The notes under the pieces were generated by a model. It was given only the letters and a program-made list of their open reading frames with translations. It did no database searches and was not told the origin of the DNA. Source: Bordetella parapertussis (lineage in GTDB: Bacteria > Pseudomonadota > Gammaproteobacteria > Burkholderiales > SG8-41). From it: 64,000 nucleotides of DNA. Location of the stretch: NCBI GenBank assembly GCA_945906815.1, contig CAMDRT010000017.1, positions 21,153-85,152 of the forward strand. The letters run 5' to 3'. Below are positions 7,203-16,063 of this stretch, in pieces (within the stretch, counting starts at the first letter, position 1; each line of letters opens with the position of its first letter). The translations under genes and the position numbers were made by a program.

Positions 7203-8438
7203 CTATACCGGCTTGCGAAACAGCACAATACGGTTGGTATTGGTGCCCATGCTATTGTTCGAGACGCCCCAGATGTTCGCGGTCTTGGTAAATTTCTGGG
7301 CGTTGATCGCCACCGCCATGCAGGCGAAGCCCGCCGAGATGCCGATGGGCGCAACCACTTCTTCGAGTTTTATTTTTCCGCCACGCACTTCGCCCACTTC
7401 GAATGCCACCCAGCCATTGGGCACAGTAATGCGGTAGAGCTCGCGAAACACGTCCAGCATCGCGGTTGACCAGTGCGACACGGTGCTGCACATAGTGATG
7501 CGCGAGGCGACCTCAGCCGCGTCGTGCGCGTTGAACCAGCAGCGCAGCCAATTGTCCCGCGCATACTGGACCACATCCAGGAAAGGCGGTGAGGTGACGG
7601 TGAGGTTCACTACTGCGGTGGGGATACCCAGCGTGCTGGCGGCGCTGTCGTCCATGAAGGTGGCGGTTTCGGCGGCGCTGCGCAGGCGTTCGCGATCCTG
7701 TGTGGTCAGCTTGTTTTGCAACTGCTGTGATTTCTTCAATATCAATTGGCGGATATCACGGTAATCGGGTTTTTGTTTCAGGCGCAGATTGATGCGAACC
7801 TGGTTTTCGGCGGTCGTCGCCTGATTGGGCGGCAGCGTGTATACCGAGAAAAATCCCGGCGAATGGCCGGTCAGCCGATTGGTGGCGACCATGCGTATCC
7901 AGCGGTCGATGGCGTCCTCGGTATAGTCCTCGCGCCGGTAGATCAGGTAGCGGCGCAGCGCCAGCAGTTCACGCTCGGTGTCACGGTGATAGAACATCGA
8001 CAGGTCGATTTCCTTGCGCTCGCGTGCGCCCAGCCGCAGCTGGTTTAAACGCGCCGCAATGTCGTCCAGAGCGGGAAGTTCCAGCCGTGGCTGCGTGAGT
8101 ATCGACGACAGCGGATTGACATCGTTGGCGATAATGCGGCGCCCGTGCAGGGCCGCTTCGACGGCGGTAGTGCCGCGCCCGCTGAAAGGATCGTAAACAA
8201 TGTCGCCTGGCTCGGTCAATCGCTCGATGAAGTACGCTGGCAGTTGCGGCTTGTAGCAGGCGCGGTAGGAGATTTCGTGGATCGAGCTGGCCTGCCGTTG
8301 CAGCGCGGTCCACATCTCGCTTTGGTAGACCGGTATATCCTGGGTGTAGACCTCGCGCGCGCGCGCGCGGCGCGACGCAATCGATGCCCCCTGTACCCGC
8401 AAACTGCCTGTGGCCAGCGCTGAGTCGAAGCTGAGCAT
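7203..8438 (-). CDS. Solitary site-specific DNA methyltransferase (N4/N6 amino-methyl type)
   Basis: The start at 8438 is chosen because GGGAGG lies 7-8 bases upstream; an ATG ten codons earlier is weaker. In the resulting 411-residue protein the AdoMet-binding motif DPFSGRGTT is at about residues 83-91, followed by the Asn-Asp-Val acidic loop, and the catalytic motif TSPPF is at about 282-286. Motif I thus precedes motif IV, with roughly 190 residues between them that may hold the target recognition domain. TSPPF resembles the SPPY form of N4-cytosine enzymes, but N6-adenine is not excluded. No restriction endonuclease or Vsr gene is adjacent, so it looks like an orphan enzyme with an epigenetic or self-protection role. 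Confidence 0.87.
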   Translation of the reverse strand: MLSFDSALATGSLRVQGASIASRRARAREVYTQDIPVYQSEMWTALQRQASSIHEISYRACYKPQLPAYFIERLTEPGDIVYDPFSGRGTTAVEAALHGRRIIANDVNPLSSILTQPRLELPALDDIAARLNQLRLGARERKEIDLSMFYHRDTERELLALRRYLIYRREDYTEDAIDRWIRMVATNRLTGHSPGFFSVYTLPPNQATTAENQVRINLRLKQKPDYRDIRQLILKKSQQLQNKLTTQDRERLRSAAETATFMDDSAASTLGIPTAVVNLTVTSPPFLDVVQYARDNWLRCWFNAHDAAEVASRITMCSTVSHWSTAMLDVFRELYRITVPNGWVAFEVGEVRGGKIKLEEVVAPIGISAGFACMAVAINAQKFTKTANIWGVSNNSMGTNTNRIVLFRKPV

Positions 8439-8665
8439 TACGTACCTCCCTAGCAAGATGCGAGGCATGGTACGTGGGTTTTAAAAAAAGTACAAGTACC
8501 TCAACGGGTTATATGGTTTTACTCAAGTGAGCCACAAGGTACTGGGTGCAACTACAAGTGTATGCGCAGTTTTTCGCCGCACCCTGCTGCAGGTCGCGAG
8601 ACCTATGCTGCACGATGTTATGCTTGGCGGCGATTGCTCATCCTGCCCGCGAGAGAGGTGTCAAC

Positions 8666-9502
8666 ATGAAAACCATACTGCTCCCCTTCTATGACGACGA
8701 CGTTTCGCAGCGTGCGTTCGAATTGTCGGCACGGATAGTGCACCCGCTGGACGGGTATCTCGAAGGGCTCTTTGTATTGCGCCGTCCGCCGATTGTCGAC
8801 GGTGATCTACTCTCGGAGTCGCATTTTGCCCAGTTCGACGAGGAGTGCCGGCGCATGGCCGCGCGGGCGCGCACGCGTTTTGAGACCTGTGCCGCCGCGC
8901 AAGGTTTTGCCGTCGACACTGCCGGTGCTGCCGGGGGCGCGGCGGCCGGCTGGCGGGAAATGGATGGCGAGGAGGGACAGGTCGTCGGTAGTCAAGGGCG
9001 GCTGTTTGATCTCATTGTCGTGGGGCGCGATTTCGGGCGCTCCTGGCTGGACTGGCGCGTGATGGTCGAGTCGGCGCTGTTCGAGAGCGGCCGGCCGGTG
9101 CTACTTGCACCTGAAAACCCCGGCACGAGCTGCGGCGAGCATCTGATCATCGCGTGGAATGCGAGCCCCGAAACCGCCCGCACAGTCGCCTTCGCGATGC
9201 CGCTGCTGGCGCGTGCGCGTAGCGTGACCGTACTCTCTGTAGAGGGCTGGGGCGTTCCTGGCCCAACGGGCGAAGAATTTGCGGTTTACCTCGGGCGCGC
9301 CGGCGTGCGCGCCACCGCACGCACTGTGGATCCCAAGGGCGGCTCTGCGGGCGTTGCGATTCTCGACGAGTGCTCCCGCAGCGGCGCCGATCTCCTGATT
9401 AAGGGCGCATACACGCAAAGCCGGCTGCGGCAGTTGATCTTCGGCGGCGCCACCCGACACATCCTCGCGCACGCGCAAATCCCTGTCCTGTTGGCACACT
9501 GA
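8666..9502 (+). CDS. Universal stress protein, tandem UspA domains
   Basis: The ATG at 8666 has a GAGAGGTG site 7 bases upstream, giving 278 residues; the long upstream extension of the frame is not coding. Two Usp folds are present. The first starts at residue 1 (MKTILLPFYDDDVSQRAFEL). The second starts at about 160 (LIIAWNASPETARTVAFAMP) and ends with the nucleotide-loop-like segment GAYTQSRLRQLIFGGAT. The first domain lacks an obvious ATP loop. These cytosolic proteins respond to starvation and oxidative or envelope stress. The gene is convergent with glcF, with 43 bp between them. Confidence 0.88.
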   Translation: MKTILLPFYDDDVSQRAFELSARIVHPLDGYLEGLFVLRRPPIVDGDLLSESHFAQFDEECRRMAARARTRFETCAAAQGFAVDTAGAAGGAAAGWREMDGEEGQVVGSQGRLFDLIVVGRDFGRSWLDWRVMVESALFESGRPVLLAPENPGTSCGEHLIIAWNASPETARTVAFAMPLLARARSVTVLSVEGWGVPGPTGEEFAVYLGRAGVRATARTVDPKGGSAGVAILDECSRSGADLLIKGAYTQSRLRQLIFGGATRHILAHAQIPVLLAH

Positions 9503-9545
9503 GCCGCGTTCGAGTATCACCTCAGAAATTTCGTCTGATCGCGTC

Positions 9546-10787
9546 CTAACTTCCGCAGATCAGGTCGTCCAGTGCTTCAACCCAGTGACGCACCGGCAAG
9601 GCGGTGGCGCATTGAAGGTGCGATTGGCAACCAATATTGGCGGTGAGTATGGCTTGCGGTGCGTGTAGGGTGAGCGCCGAAATTTTATTCTCGCGCAACT
9701 GGTTGGAGAGTGCGGGTTGCAGCATGGAATAAGTGCCAGCCGAGCCACAGCACAGATGCGCGTCGGCGACCGGTGTGAGATCGAAACCCAATGCTGTCAG
9801 CAGCGCTTCGACGGCGCCTTTCTTTTTCAGTCCGTGTTGCAGCGTGCAGGGCGCGTGAAATGCGATGCGTTTGGCGACGTGTGAGGGGTGAGGGGTGAGG
9901 TGCGACTGCAGCGTGGCTTGCTCGGCAATGATCACATCGCTGATGTCGCATGCCAGTTCAGACACGCGTTTGGCTTTCTCGGCATAGGCCGTGTCCCGTG
10001 CCAGCGCATGCGCGTAATCCTTGATCATCACGCCGCAGCCGCTGGCGGTGATGACGATCGCTTCCGTGCCGCTTTCTATGTGCGGCCACCAGGCGTCGAT
10101 GTTGCGGCGCATGTAGTCCAGTGCTTCGTCCTGCGCGTCGAGATGAAATGACACCGCGCCACAGCAGCCGGCTTGCGGTGCGCGCAGCAGCGTGATGCCG
10201 AGGCGGTCGAGCACACGCGCGGCCGCTGCGTTAGTGGCGGGTGAGAGACTCGGCTGCGCGCAGCCTTCGAGCACCAGCATTTTGCGCGCATGATTGCTGT
10301 GCGGCCACGGCTTTGCAGAAGCGGCGCTCGCAGGTATTTTCTGTTTTAAAGCGGTGGGCAGCAACGGGCGCGCGAGTTGTCCGAGTTTGAGCAGCGCTCC
10401 GAAGAGCGATGGTTTCGGTATCACTGTACGCAGCGCCGCGCGTTGCAACGATGCGTAGCCGCCGCGCCCGACCTGTTTTTCCACCACACCGCGCCCGATA
10501 TCCAGCAGCCGGCTGTAGTGCACACCCGAGGGGCAGGTGGTTTCGCACGCGCGGCAGGTCAGACAACGGTCGAGGTGCAGTTGCGTTTTCGCGGTGGCTG
10601 CCGCGCCTTCGAGCACTTGCTTGATCAGGTAGATGCGCCCGCGCGGGCCGTCCAGTTCATCGCCGAGCAATTGGTAGGTCGGGCAGGTCGCGGCGCAGAA
10701 TCCGCAATGCACGCACTTGCGCAATATGCTTTCTGCCTCCTGGCCTTCGGGCGTGTCTTGGATGAATGCTGCCAGTCTTGTTTCCAT
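9546..10787 (-). CDS. glcF: Glycolate oxidase iron-sulfur subunit GlcF
   Basis: The 413-residue protein carries two 4Fe-4S signatures, CVHCGFCAATCP at residues 25-36 and CLTCRACETTCP at 75-86, then two CCG domains (AGCCGAVSFH and CCGSAGTYSML) that bind an additional cofactor. This is the standard architecture of GlcF, which passes electrons from glycolate oxidation to the membrane quinone pool. It is last in the glcD-glcE-glcF order, 25 bp after glcE. A GTGAGGGGTGAGGGGTGAGG stretch at 9881-9900 on the plus strand encodes an unusual Pro/His-containing loop (LTPHPSHVAKR) and may be a small local duplication. Confidence 0.95.
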   Translation of the reverse strand: METRLAAFIQDTPEGQEAESILRKCVHCGFCAATCPTYQLLGDELDGPRGRIYLIKQVLEGAAATAKTQLHLDRCLTCRACETTCPSGVHYSRLLDIGRGVVEKQVGRGGYASLQRAALRTVIPKPSLFGALLKLGQLARPLLPTALKQKIPASAASAKPWPHSNHARKMLVLEGCAQPSLSPATNAAAARVLDRLGITLLRAPQAGCCGAVSFHLDAQDEALDYMRRNIDAWWPHIESGTEAIVITASGCGVMIKDYAHALARDTAYAEKAKRVSELACDISDVIIAEQATLQSHLTPHPSHVAKRIAFHAPCTLQHGLKKKGAVEALLTALGFDLTPVADAHLCCGSAGTYSMLQPALSNQLRENKISALTLHAPQAILTANIGCQSHLQCATALPVRHWVEALDDLICGS

Positions 10788-10812
10788 GTAAGCGTATGGT
10801 TTTATTATGTTT

Positions 10813-11877
10813 TTACATGCCGCTATAGAGGCGACCCGGATTCAGTATGCCAGCGGGGTCCAAGGTCTGCTTCAGTTTGCGATGGATCGTGGCTAACGCG
10901 GGTGACAGCGGATGAAACACGCCGTCAGCACTTTTGCCGCCGCGAAACAGTGTGGCGTGGCCGCCTGCCTGCGCTGCTGCGCTACGCACCTCGTCGGCGC
11001 TGGCCTCGGTGTGTAACCAGCGCAACGCGCCGCTCCATTCGATCAGGAGTGTGCCGGACAGCGCGAGTGCAGGCGCGGTGGATTTAACCGATAGCCGCCA
11101 CAGCGTTGCATCGCGTCTAAAAAACGCATCGCTGTGATCGCGTATGCCGTTCCAAAATTGGGCGGCTGGTGCCGGATCAACCACTACGCCGCCGAGTTTT
11201 TTGTGCGCTGCTTGCACTGCGCTGGCAGCACCCGCAAGCCGGATGGCGAGATCACCGCCGTTCCACGCCGTCGCGGAAATCGGCAAGGGCTGTCCCGCCC
11301 ATGCGTTCATCAGGCGGATTGCATCGGCTTCGCCATGCTGCTGCCGCAATGTCATTTCCGCTGCAGGCAGCGGCAGGGTTTTCAGCGAAACTTCAAGAAT
11401 GACGCCCAGCGTACCCATAGCGCCTGCCATCAGCCGCGACACATCGTAACCCGCGACGTTTTTAATCACCTGTCCGCCAAAGCGCAGGTCGGCACCGTTG
11501 CCGTCCAGTATGCGCACACCCAGCACCAGATCGCGTACTGCGCCAGCGTAGGCGCGGCGCGGGCCTGACAGTCCAGCAGCTATGCATCCGCCCAGGGTTG
11601 TGCCCGTGCCAAAATGTGGCGGCTCGAAGGCCAGCATCTGGCCGCTAGCGTGCAGTGCGGCTTCGATGTCCGCGAGCGGTGTGCCGGCGCGCGCGGTGAT
11701 CACCAGCTCGGTCGGTTCGTAATCGACGATGCCGCAATAGGCGCGTGGCGAAAATGTTTCGCCGGTAGTGGCGTTGCCGTAGAAATCCTTGCTGCCGCCG
11801 CCGACGATGCGCAGTGGCGTTTTGTTGGCGGAGGCATGGCGCAGGGTTTCTGCGAGCTGCCTGACGATGGCGTCCAT
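10813..11877 (-). CDS. glcE: Glycolate oxidase FAD-binding subunit GlcE
   Basis: A 354-residue FAD_binding_4 protein beginning MDAIVRQLAETLRHA. The FAD-contacting strands RIVGGGSKDFYG (about 23-34) and ELVITARAGTPLADIE, and the later GTTLGGCIAAGLSGPRR, match GlcE. The ATG at 11877 is preferred to one at 11934 because the latter would overlap glcD. GlcE is a shortened relative of GlcD and is needed for the active GlcDEF complex that oxidises glycolate to glyoxylate. The gap from glcD is 10 bp, which implies cotranscription. Confidence 0.94.
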   Translation of the reverse strand: MDAIVRQLAETLRHASANKTPLRIVGGGSKDFYGNATTGETFSPRAYCGIVDYEPTELVITARAGTPLADIEAALHASGQMLAFEPPHFGTGTTLGGCIAAGLSGPRRAYAGAVRDLVLGVRILDGNGADLRFGGQVIKNVAGYDVSRLMAGAMGTLGVILEVSLKTLPLPAAEMTLRQQHGEADAIRLMNAWAGQPLPISATAWNGGDLAIRLAGAASAVQAAHKKLGGVVVDPAPAAQFWNGIRDHSDAFFRRDATLWRLSVKSTAPALALSGTLLIEWSGALRWLHTEASADEVRSAAAQAGGHATLFRGGKSADGVFHPLSPALATIHRKLKQTLDPAGILNPGRLYSGM

Positions 11878-11887
11878 TAGCGAAAAG

Positions 11888-13378
11888 CTAAAACCGTGAA
11901 AGCTCGGGAAACTTGACCTGCCCTGCATGCACATGCATGCGCCCCATTTCCGCGCAGCGATGCAGGGTGGGCACAGCCTTGCCGGGGTTGAGTAATCCGC
12001 TGTCGTCGAATGCGCGCTTCAGCGCATGAAACATCGCCAGTTCCGGCGCGCGGAATTGATCGCACATGGCGTCTATTTTTTCCACGCCCACGCCGTGTTC
12101 GCCGGTGATGGTACCGCCGACTTCGATGGATAACTTGAGTATCTTCGCGCCGAATTCTTCGGTGCGCGCGAGTTCGCCGGGCTGGTTGGCATCATACAAA
12201 ATCAGCGGATGCAGATTGCCGTCGCCAGCATGAAACACATTCATGCAGCGAAGATGGTATTCCTGCGACAACGCGGCGATGGCTTGTAACACGCGCGGCA
12301 ACGCCCGCTTAGGTATGGTGCCGTCCATGCAGTAGTAATCGGGCGACACGCGGCCCGCCGCCGGGAACGCTGCTTTGCGCCCGGCCCAGAAGCGCACGCG
12401 CTCGGCTTCGCTTTGCGACACCCGCACTTCAGTGGCACCGCTGTGCTGCAGCACAGCTTTCATATGCTCGATTTCGTCCGCGACTTCCGCCATCGCACCG
12501 TCGGACTCGCACAGTAGTATCGCCTCGGCATCCAGCGGATAGCCTGCGTTGACGAACGGCTCCACCGCGCCGGTGGTGATCTTGTCCATCATCTCCAGGC
12601 CCGCGGGGATGATGCCGGCAGCGATGATGTTCGCCACCGCCCGTGCGGCGTTGGTCACATCGTCGAACGCTGCCAGCACACATTGCGCGCGTTCAGGCTT
12701 GGGCAGGAGCTTAACCGTGACTTCGGTGATCACCGCCAGCAATCCTTCAGAGCCGGTCAGCAGCGCCAGCAGATCGTAACCGGGCGCATCCAGGCTGTCA
12801 GCGCCGATTTCGAGGAATTCGCCTTCGACGGTGTAAGCACGCAGCTTTAATACGTTGTGCACGGTGAGCCCGTACTTAAGGCAATGCATGCCGCCGGAAT
12901 TTTCGGCGACATTGCCACCGATGGAACAGGCAATCTGGCTCGAGGGATCCGGTGCGTAATACAGTCCGTAAGCAGCAGCGGTTTCGGAAATCGCCAGGTT
13001 GCGCACGCCGGGTTGCACGCGTGCGGTGCGTGCAGCCGGATCGATGTCGATAATGCGCATCAGCTTGGCCAGCGACAGCAACACGCCGTTGCCCAGTGGT
13101 AGCGCCCCGCCGGAGAGTCCTGTGCCCGCGCCGCGTGGCACCACTGGCACTTGCATGCGATGGCAGGTTTGCAACACCCGCTGTACCTGTGTTTCGTTCT
13201 CTGGCAGCGCAACGATCATCGGTATTTGTCTGAACGCTGGCAGGCCGTCGCATTCGTAGGGCTTCACGTCTTCGCTGTTGAATAGTACCGCGGCTTCCGG
13301 CAAAAAGGCACGCAAGGCCTCGGCCACCAGGCGCTGACGCGCGAAATCAATGACAGTCTGCTGGGCGAGTGCGCTCAT
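11888..13378 (-). CDS. glcD: Glycolate oxidase catalytic subunit GlcD
   Basis: At 496 residues this is full length for the family. The FAD-binding motif VPRGAGTGLSGGALP starts at about residue 80, and the C-terminal ITGEHGVGVEK near residue 430 belongs to the FAD-oxidase C domain that lines the substrate site. It oxidises glycolate or another 2-hydroxy acid, with electrons leaving through GlcE and GlcF. It is the first gene of the operon. Its promoter must lie in the 72 bp separating it from the divergent Bug-hyuBA operon. No glcC-like regulator is next to it. Confidence 0.95.
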   Translation of the reverse strand: MSALAQQTVIDFARQRLVAEALRAFLPEAAVLFNSEDVKPYECDGLPAFRQIPMIVALPENETQVQRVLQTCHRMQVPVVPRGAGTGLSGGALPLGNGVLLSLAKLMRIIDIDPAARTARVQPGVRNLAISETAAAYGLYYAPDPSSQIACSIGGNVAENSGGMHCLKYGLTVHNVLKLRAYTVEGEFLEIGADSLDAPGYDLLALLTGSEGLLAVITEVTVKLLPKPERAQCVLAAFDDVTNAARAVANIIAAGIIPAGLEMMDKITTGAVEPFVNAGYPLDAEAILLCESDGAMAEVADEIEHMKAVLQHSGATEVRVSQSEAERVRFWAGRKAAFPAAGRVSPDYYCMDGTIPKRALPRVLQAIAALSQEYHLRCMNVFHAGDGNLHPLILYDANQPGELARTEEFGAKILKLSIEVGGTITGEHGVGVEKIDAMCDQFRAPELAMFHALKRAFDDSGLLNPGKAVPTLHRCAEMGRMHVHAGQVKFPELSRF

Positions 13379-13450
13379 GCGCGAATTCTAGCGTATTGAC
13401 TCCACGCGGTGCGCAAGTTAGCTTGCGTCTGAATAACCGGAGGCAGGAAG

Positions 13451-14458
13451 ATGGAAAGAAGAATTATTCGCAGCGTCATCGGCACAGGCATGGTTGGTGC
13501 GGCCTGCGCGTGCGCGCTGTCCGTGGGGGCGCAGCAGACTGCTGCGACAGGCGCGGGACCAGCCTATCCCACGCGTGCCATCCGGCTGGTAGTGCCGTTC
13601 CCTGCGGGCGGCACGGCAGATGTTCTGGGGCGCATGATGGCGCAGCGCCTCTCCCCGCAGTACGGCCAGCAGATAGTGGTGGAAAATCGTCCGGGCTCGG
13701 GCGGACATGTAGGTGCGGAGTTCGTGTCGCGAGCCGCGCCCGACGGCTACACGATCATGTTTGGCACCATCGGCATCCATGCGGCTTACGGCATTTATGC
13801 GAAGCTCGCCTACGATCCGGCGAAAGACCTGCAACCGGTCAGCCTGCTTGCTGATTTGCCCAACATACTGGTGGTGCATCCATCGCTGCCTGCGCGCACC
13901 GCCAAAGAATTCATTGCGCTCGCCAAAACGCGGCCGGGTGAGCTCAATTTCGGCACCGCGGGCAGCGGCTCGTCCACGCATATGATCGGCGAGTTGTTCA
14001 AGGTGGTTGCGGGTGTCAATCTGACGCACATACCGTACAAGGGCAGCGCGCCGGCGATGGCGGATTTACTCGGCGGGCAGATTCACTTGATGTTCGAGAA
14101 TCTGCCGGTGGCCATTCAGCATGTGCGCGCAGGAAAAATCCGCGCCATCGGCGTGACCAGTCGCAGCCGTTCGCCGAGCATGCCCGACGTGCTGACGATT
14201 GCTGAGAGCGGACTGCCGCAGTACGAGGCCACGGCATGGTTTACCATCGCCGCGCCCGCCAAGGCGCCTGCAGATATCGTGCGCAAGCTGAACGGCGATA
14301 TCGACGCCTGGCTCAAAGCGCCCGACATGCAGGTGCGCTGGAAAGACATGGGCGTCACACCGATCGGCGGTAGCAGCGATGCGGCGGCGAAGTTTTTCGC
14401 CAGTGAAACCGTGAAGTGGAACCGGGTGATCAAGGCGGCGGGTATACGCGGGGATTAA
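13451..14458 (+). CDS. Bug/TctC family receptor linked to hydantoinase genes
   Basis: A 335-residue receptor with signal peptide (residues 1-27, ending SVGAQQ) and a strong GGAGGCAGGAAG ribosome binding site. Family motifs are YPTRAIRLVVPFPAGG, VENRPGSGG, APDGYTI and HIPYKGSAPA. It ends 3 bp before hyuB and must share its transcript, so the ligand is plausibly a cyclic amide or hydantoin-like compound, or a product such as an N-carbamoyl or oxo-amino acid; that assignment rests on context only. It is the only receptor in the window with a clear operon partner pointing to a substrate. Confidence 0.93.
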   Translation: MERRIIRSVIGTGMVGAACACALSVGAQQTAATGAGPAYPTRAIRLVVPFPAGGTADVLGRMMAQRLSPQYGQQIVVENRPGSGGHVGAEFVSRAAPDGYTIMFGTIGIHAAYGIYAKLAYDPAKDLQPVSLLADLPNILVVHPSLPARTAKEFIALAKTRPGELNFGTAGSGSSTHMIGELFKVVAGVNLTHIPYKGSAPAMADLLGGQIHLMFENLPVAIQHVRAGKIRAIGVTSRSRSPSMPDVLTIAESGLPQYEATAWFTIAAPAKAPADIVRKLNGDIDAWLKAPDMQVRWKDMGVTPIGGSSDAAAKFFASETVKWNRVIKAAGIRGD

Positions 14459-14461
14459 GAC

Positions 14462-16063
14462 ATGAAATTCAACGCCATCACCCTCGAAATGCTATGGACA
14501 CGGTTAATCTCCATCGTCGATGAAGCCGCCGCCGCGCTGGTGCGCACCTCGTTTTCAACCGTGGTGCGCGAATCGAATGACTTTGCCTGCGTGCTTACCG
14601 ACGCGTACGGCAACTCGCTGGCGCAGGCCACCGACAGCATCCCGTCATTTATCGGTACCGTGCCGCGCACGGTGCGGCATTTTCTTGCGGCATTTCCGGC
14701 GGATCAATTGTCGCCCGGCGACATTCTGATCACCAACGACATCTGGATGGGTACCGGTCATTTGCCTGACATTACTGTGGCGATGCCGATTTTTTACAAG
14801 AAACGTCTGGTGGGTTTCGCGGGATCGGTGGCGCACGCGCCCGATATCGGCGGGCGCATGCGTTCGCCGGATGCACGCGAGGTGTTCGAGGAAGGCTTGC
14901 AGATACCGGTGATGAAGGCCGTGCGTCGCGGCAAAATCGATGCGACGCTGGAACGTATTTTGCGCAAGAACGTGCGTGTACCGGATCAGGTGATGGGCGA
15001 CTTGCACGCGCAATTCACCGCGCTGCATCTGATGGAAAGCCGCGTGATTACGCTGCTCAGGGAGCATGCGTTAGCGAATCTGCAGGATCTGGCGCGTGAA
15101 ATCCATACCCGTTCCGAAAGCGCGATGCGCAAGGCGATCCGTGCCGTGCCGGATGGCGTCTACCGTCAAAGCGCAGTGAGCGATGGCATCGATGCGCCGA
15201 TACACCTGGAGTTGGCATTGACGGTAAAAGGCGGCGCGCTGGGTATCGATTTTGCCGGCACTGCACCGCAAGTCGCGCGCTCGATCAACGTGTGCATGGC
15301 CTACACCATTGCCTACACCGCTTACGGCATAAAGGCGGTGCTCGCGCCTGATGTGCCGAATAATGAGGGCGTGCTGCGCCCCATAAAAATAGTTGCGCCC
15401 GCAGGATCGATTGCCAACTCCACGCCGCCGGCGGCAGGGGGTGCGCGTGCGCTGATCGGGCACTTTTTTCCGATGATGGTGATCAACGCGCTGGCACAGG
15501 CGTTGCCCGGCAAAGTGGTGGCCACGGCAGGCTCGCCGCTGTGGTGTATCAATCTCGCGGGACAGCGGCGCGAGGGGGGCGCCTTTGCCAATATGTTTTT
15601 TGTCAACGGCGGTTATGGCGCAGCACATCATCGTGATGGCGCGCATGTGTTGTCGTGGCCCAGCAATGTGTCTTCGACGCCGGTGGAAATGATCGAGCAA
15701 CTCGCGCCGCTCAAAGTGCACTACCGGCGGCTGCGCGTAGGCACCGGCGGTCGCGGCAGGTTTCGCGGCGGCAATGGCCAGGAAGTGCTGATGGAAAGCC
15801 GCGCGTCGGGTCCGCTGACGCTGTCGTTTCTGGCCGAACGTACGCGCGCCGAGGCGGCGCCCGCGGGCATCAGTGGCGGGGAAGCGGGCGCTACCGGTGA
15901 AATTATGATCAACGACCAGCGCGTTAACCCCAAAGTGCAGCATGTCATCCATCCCGGCGGGACGGTGCTGATACGCACGCCAGGCGGCGGCGGCTTTGGT
16001 CCGGCGGTGGAGCGCGACGCTGCTGCGACCGAGACGGACCGCGTGGAAGGTTACGTGGCATGA
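14462..16063 (+). CDS. hyuB: N-methylhydantoinase/5-oxoprolinase subunit B
   Basis: The 533-residue protein is full length for the HyuB family. Characteristic segments are the N-terminal TLEMLWTRLISIVDEAAAAL, the metal-site region NDIWMGTGHLPD (about 92-103), HAPDIGGRM, and the C-terminal GRFRGGNGQ and IRTPGGGGFG. Together with HyuA it catalyses ATP-dependent opening of five-membered cyclic amides such as hydantoins or 5-oxoproline; related acetone carboxylase subunits use other substrates. It overlaps hyuA by 4 bp. Confidence 0.93.
   Translation: MKFNAITLEMLWTRLISIVDEAAAALVRTSFSTVVRESNDFACVLTDAYGNSLAQATDSIPSFIGTVPRTVRHFLAAFPADQLSPGDILITNDIWMGTGHLPDITVAMPIFYKKRLVGFAGSVAHAPDIGGRMRSPDAREVFEEGLQIPVMKAVRRGKIDATLERILRKNVRVPDQVMGDLHAQFTALHLMESRVITLLREHALANLQDLAREIHTRSESAMRKAIRAVPDGVYRQSAVSDGIDAPIHLELALTVKGGALGIDFAGTAPQVARSINVCMAYTIAYTAYGIKAVLAPDVPNNEGVLRPIKIVAPAGSIANSTPPAAGGARALIGHFFPMMVINALAQALPGKVVATAGSPLWCINLAGQRREGGAFANMFFVNGGYGAAHHRDGAHVLSWPSNVSSTPVEMIEQLAPLKVHYRRLRVGTGGRGRFRGGNGQEVLMESRASGPLTLSFLAERTRAEAAPAGISGGEAGATGEIMINDQRVNPKVQHVIHPGGTVLIRTPGGGGFGPAVERDAAATETDRVEGYVA

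Noticed and set aside
9881..9901. GTGAGGG repeats considered as a CRISPR-like or satellite array
   Set aside because: Only about three copies of a 7-base unit inside glcF; it encodes part of the protein and has no spacers.
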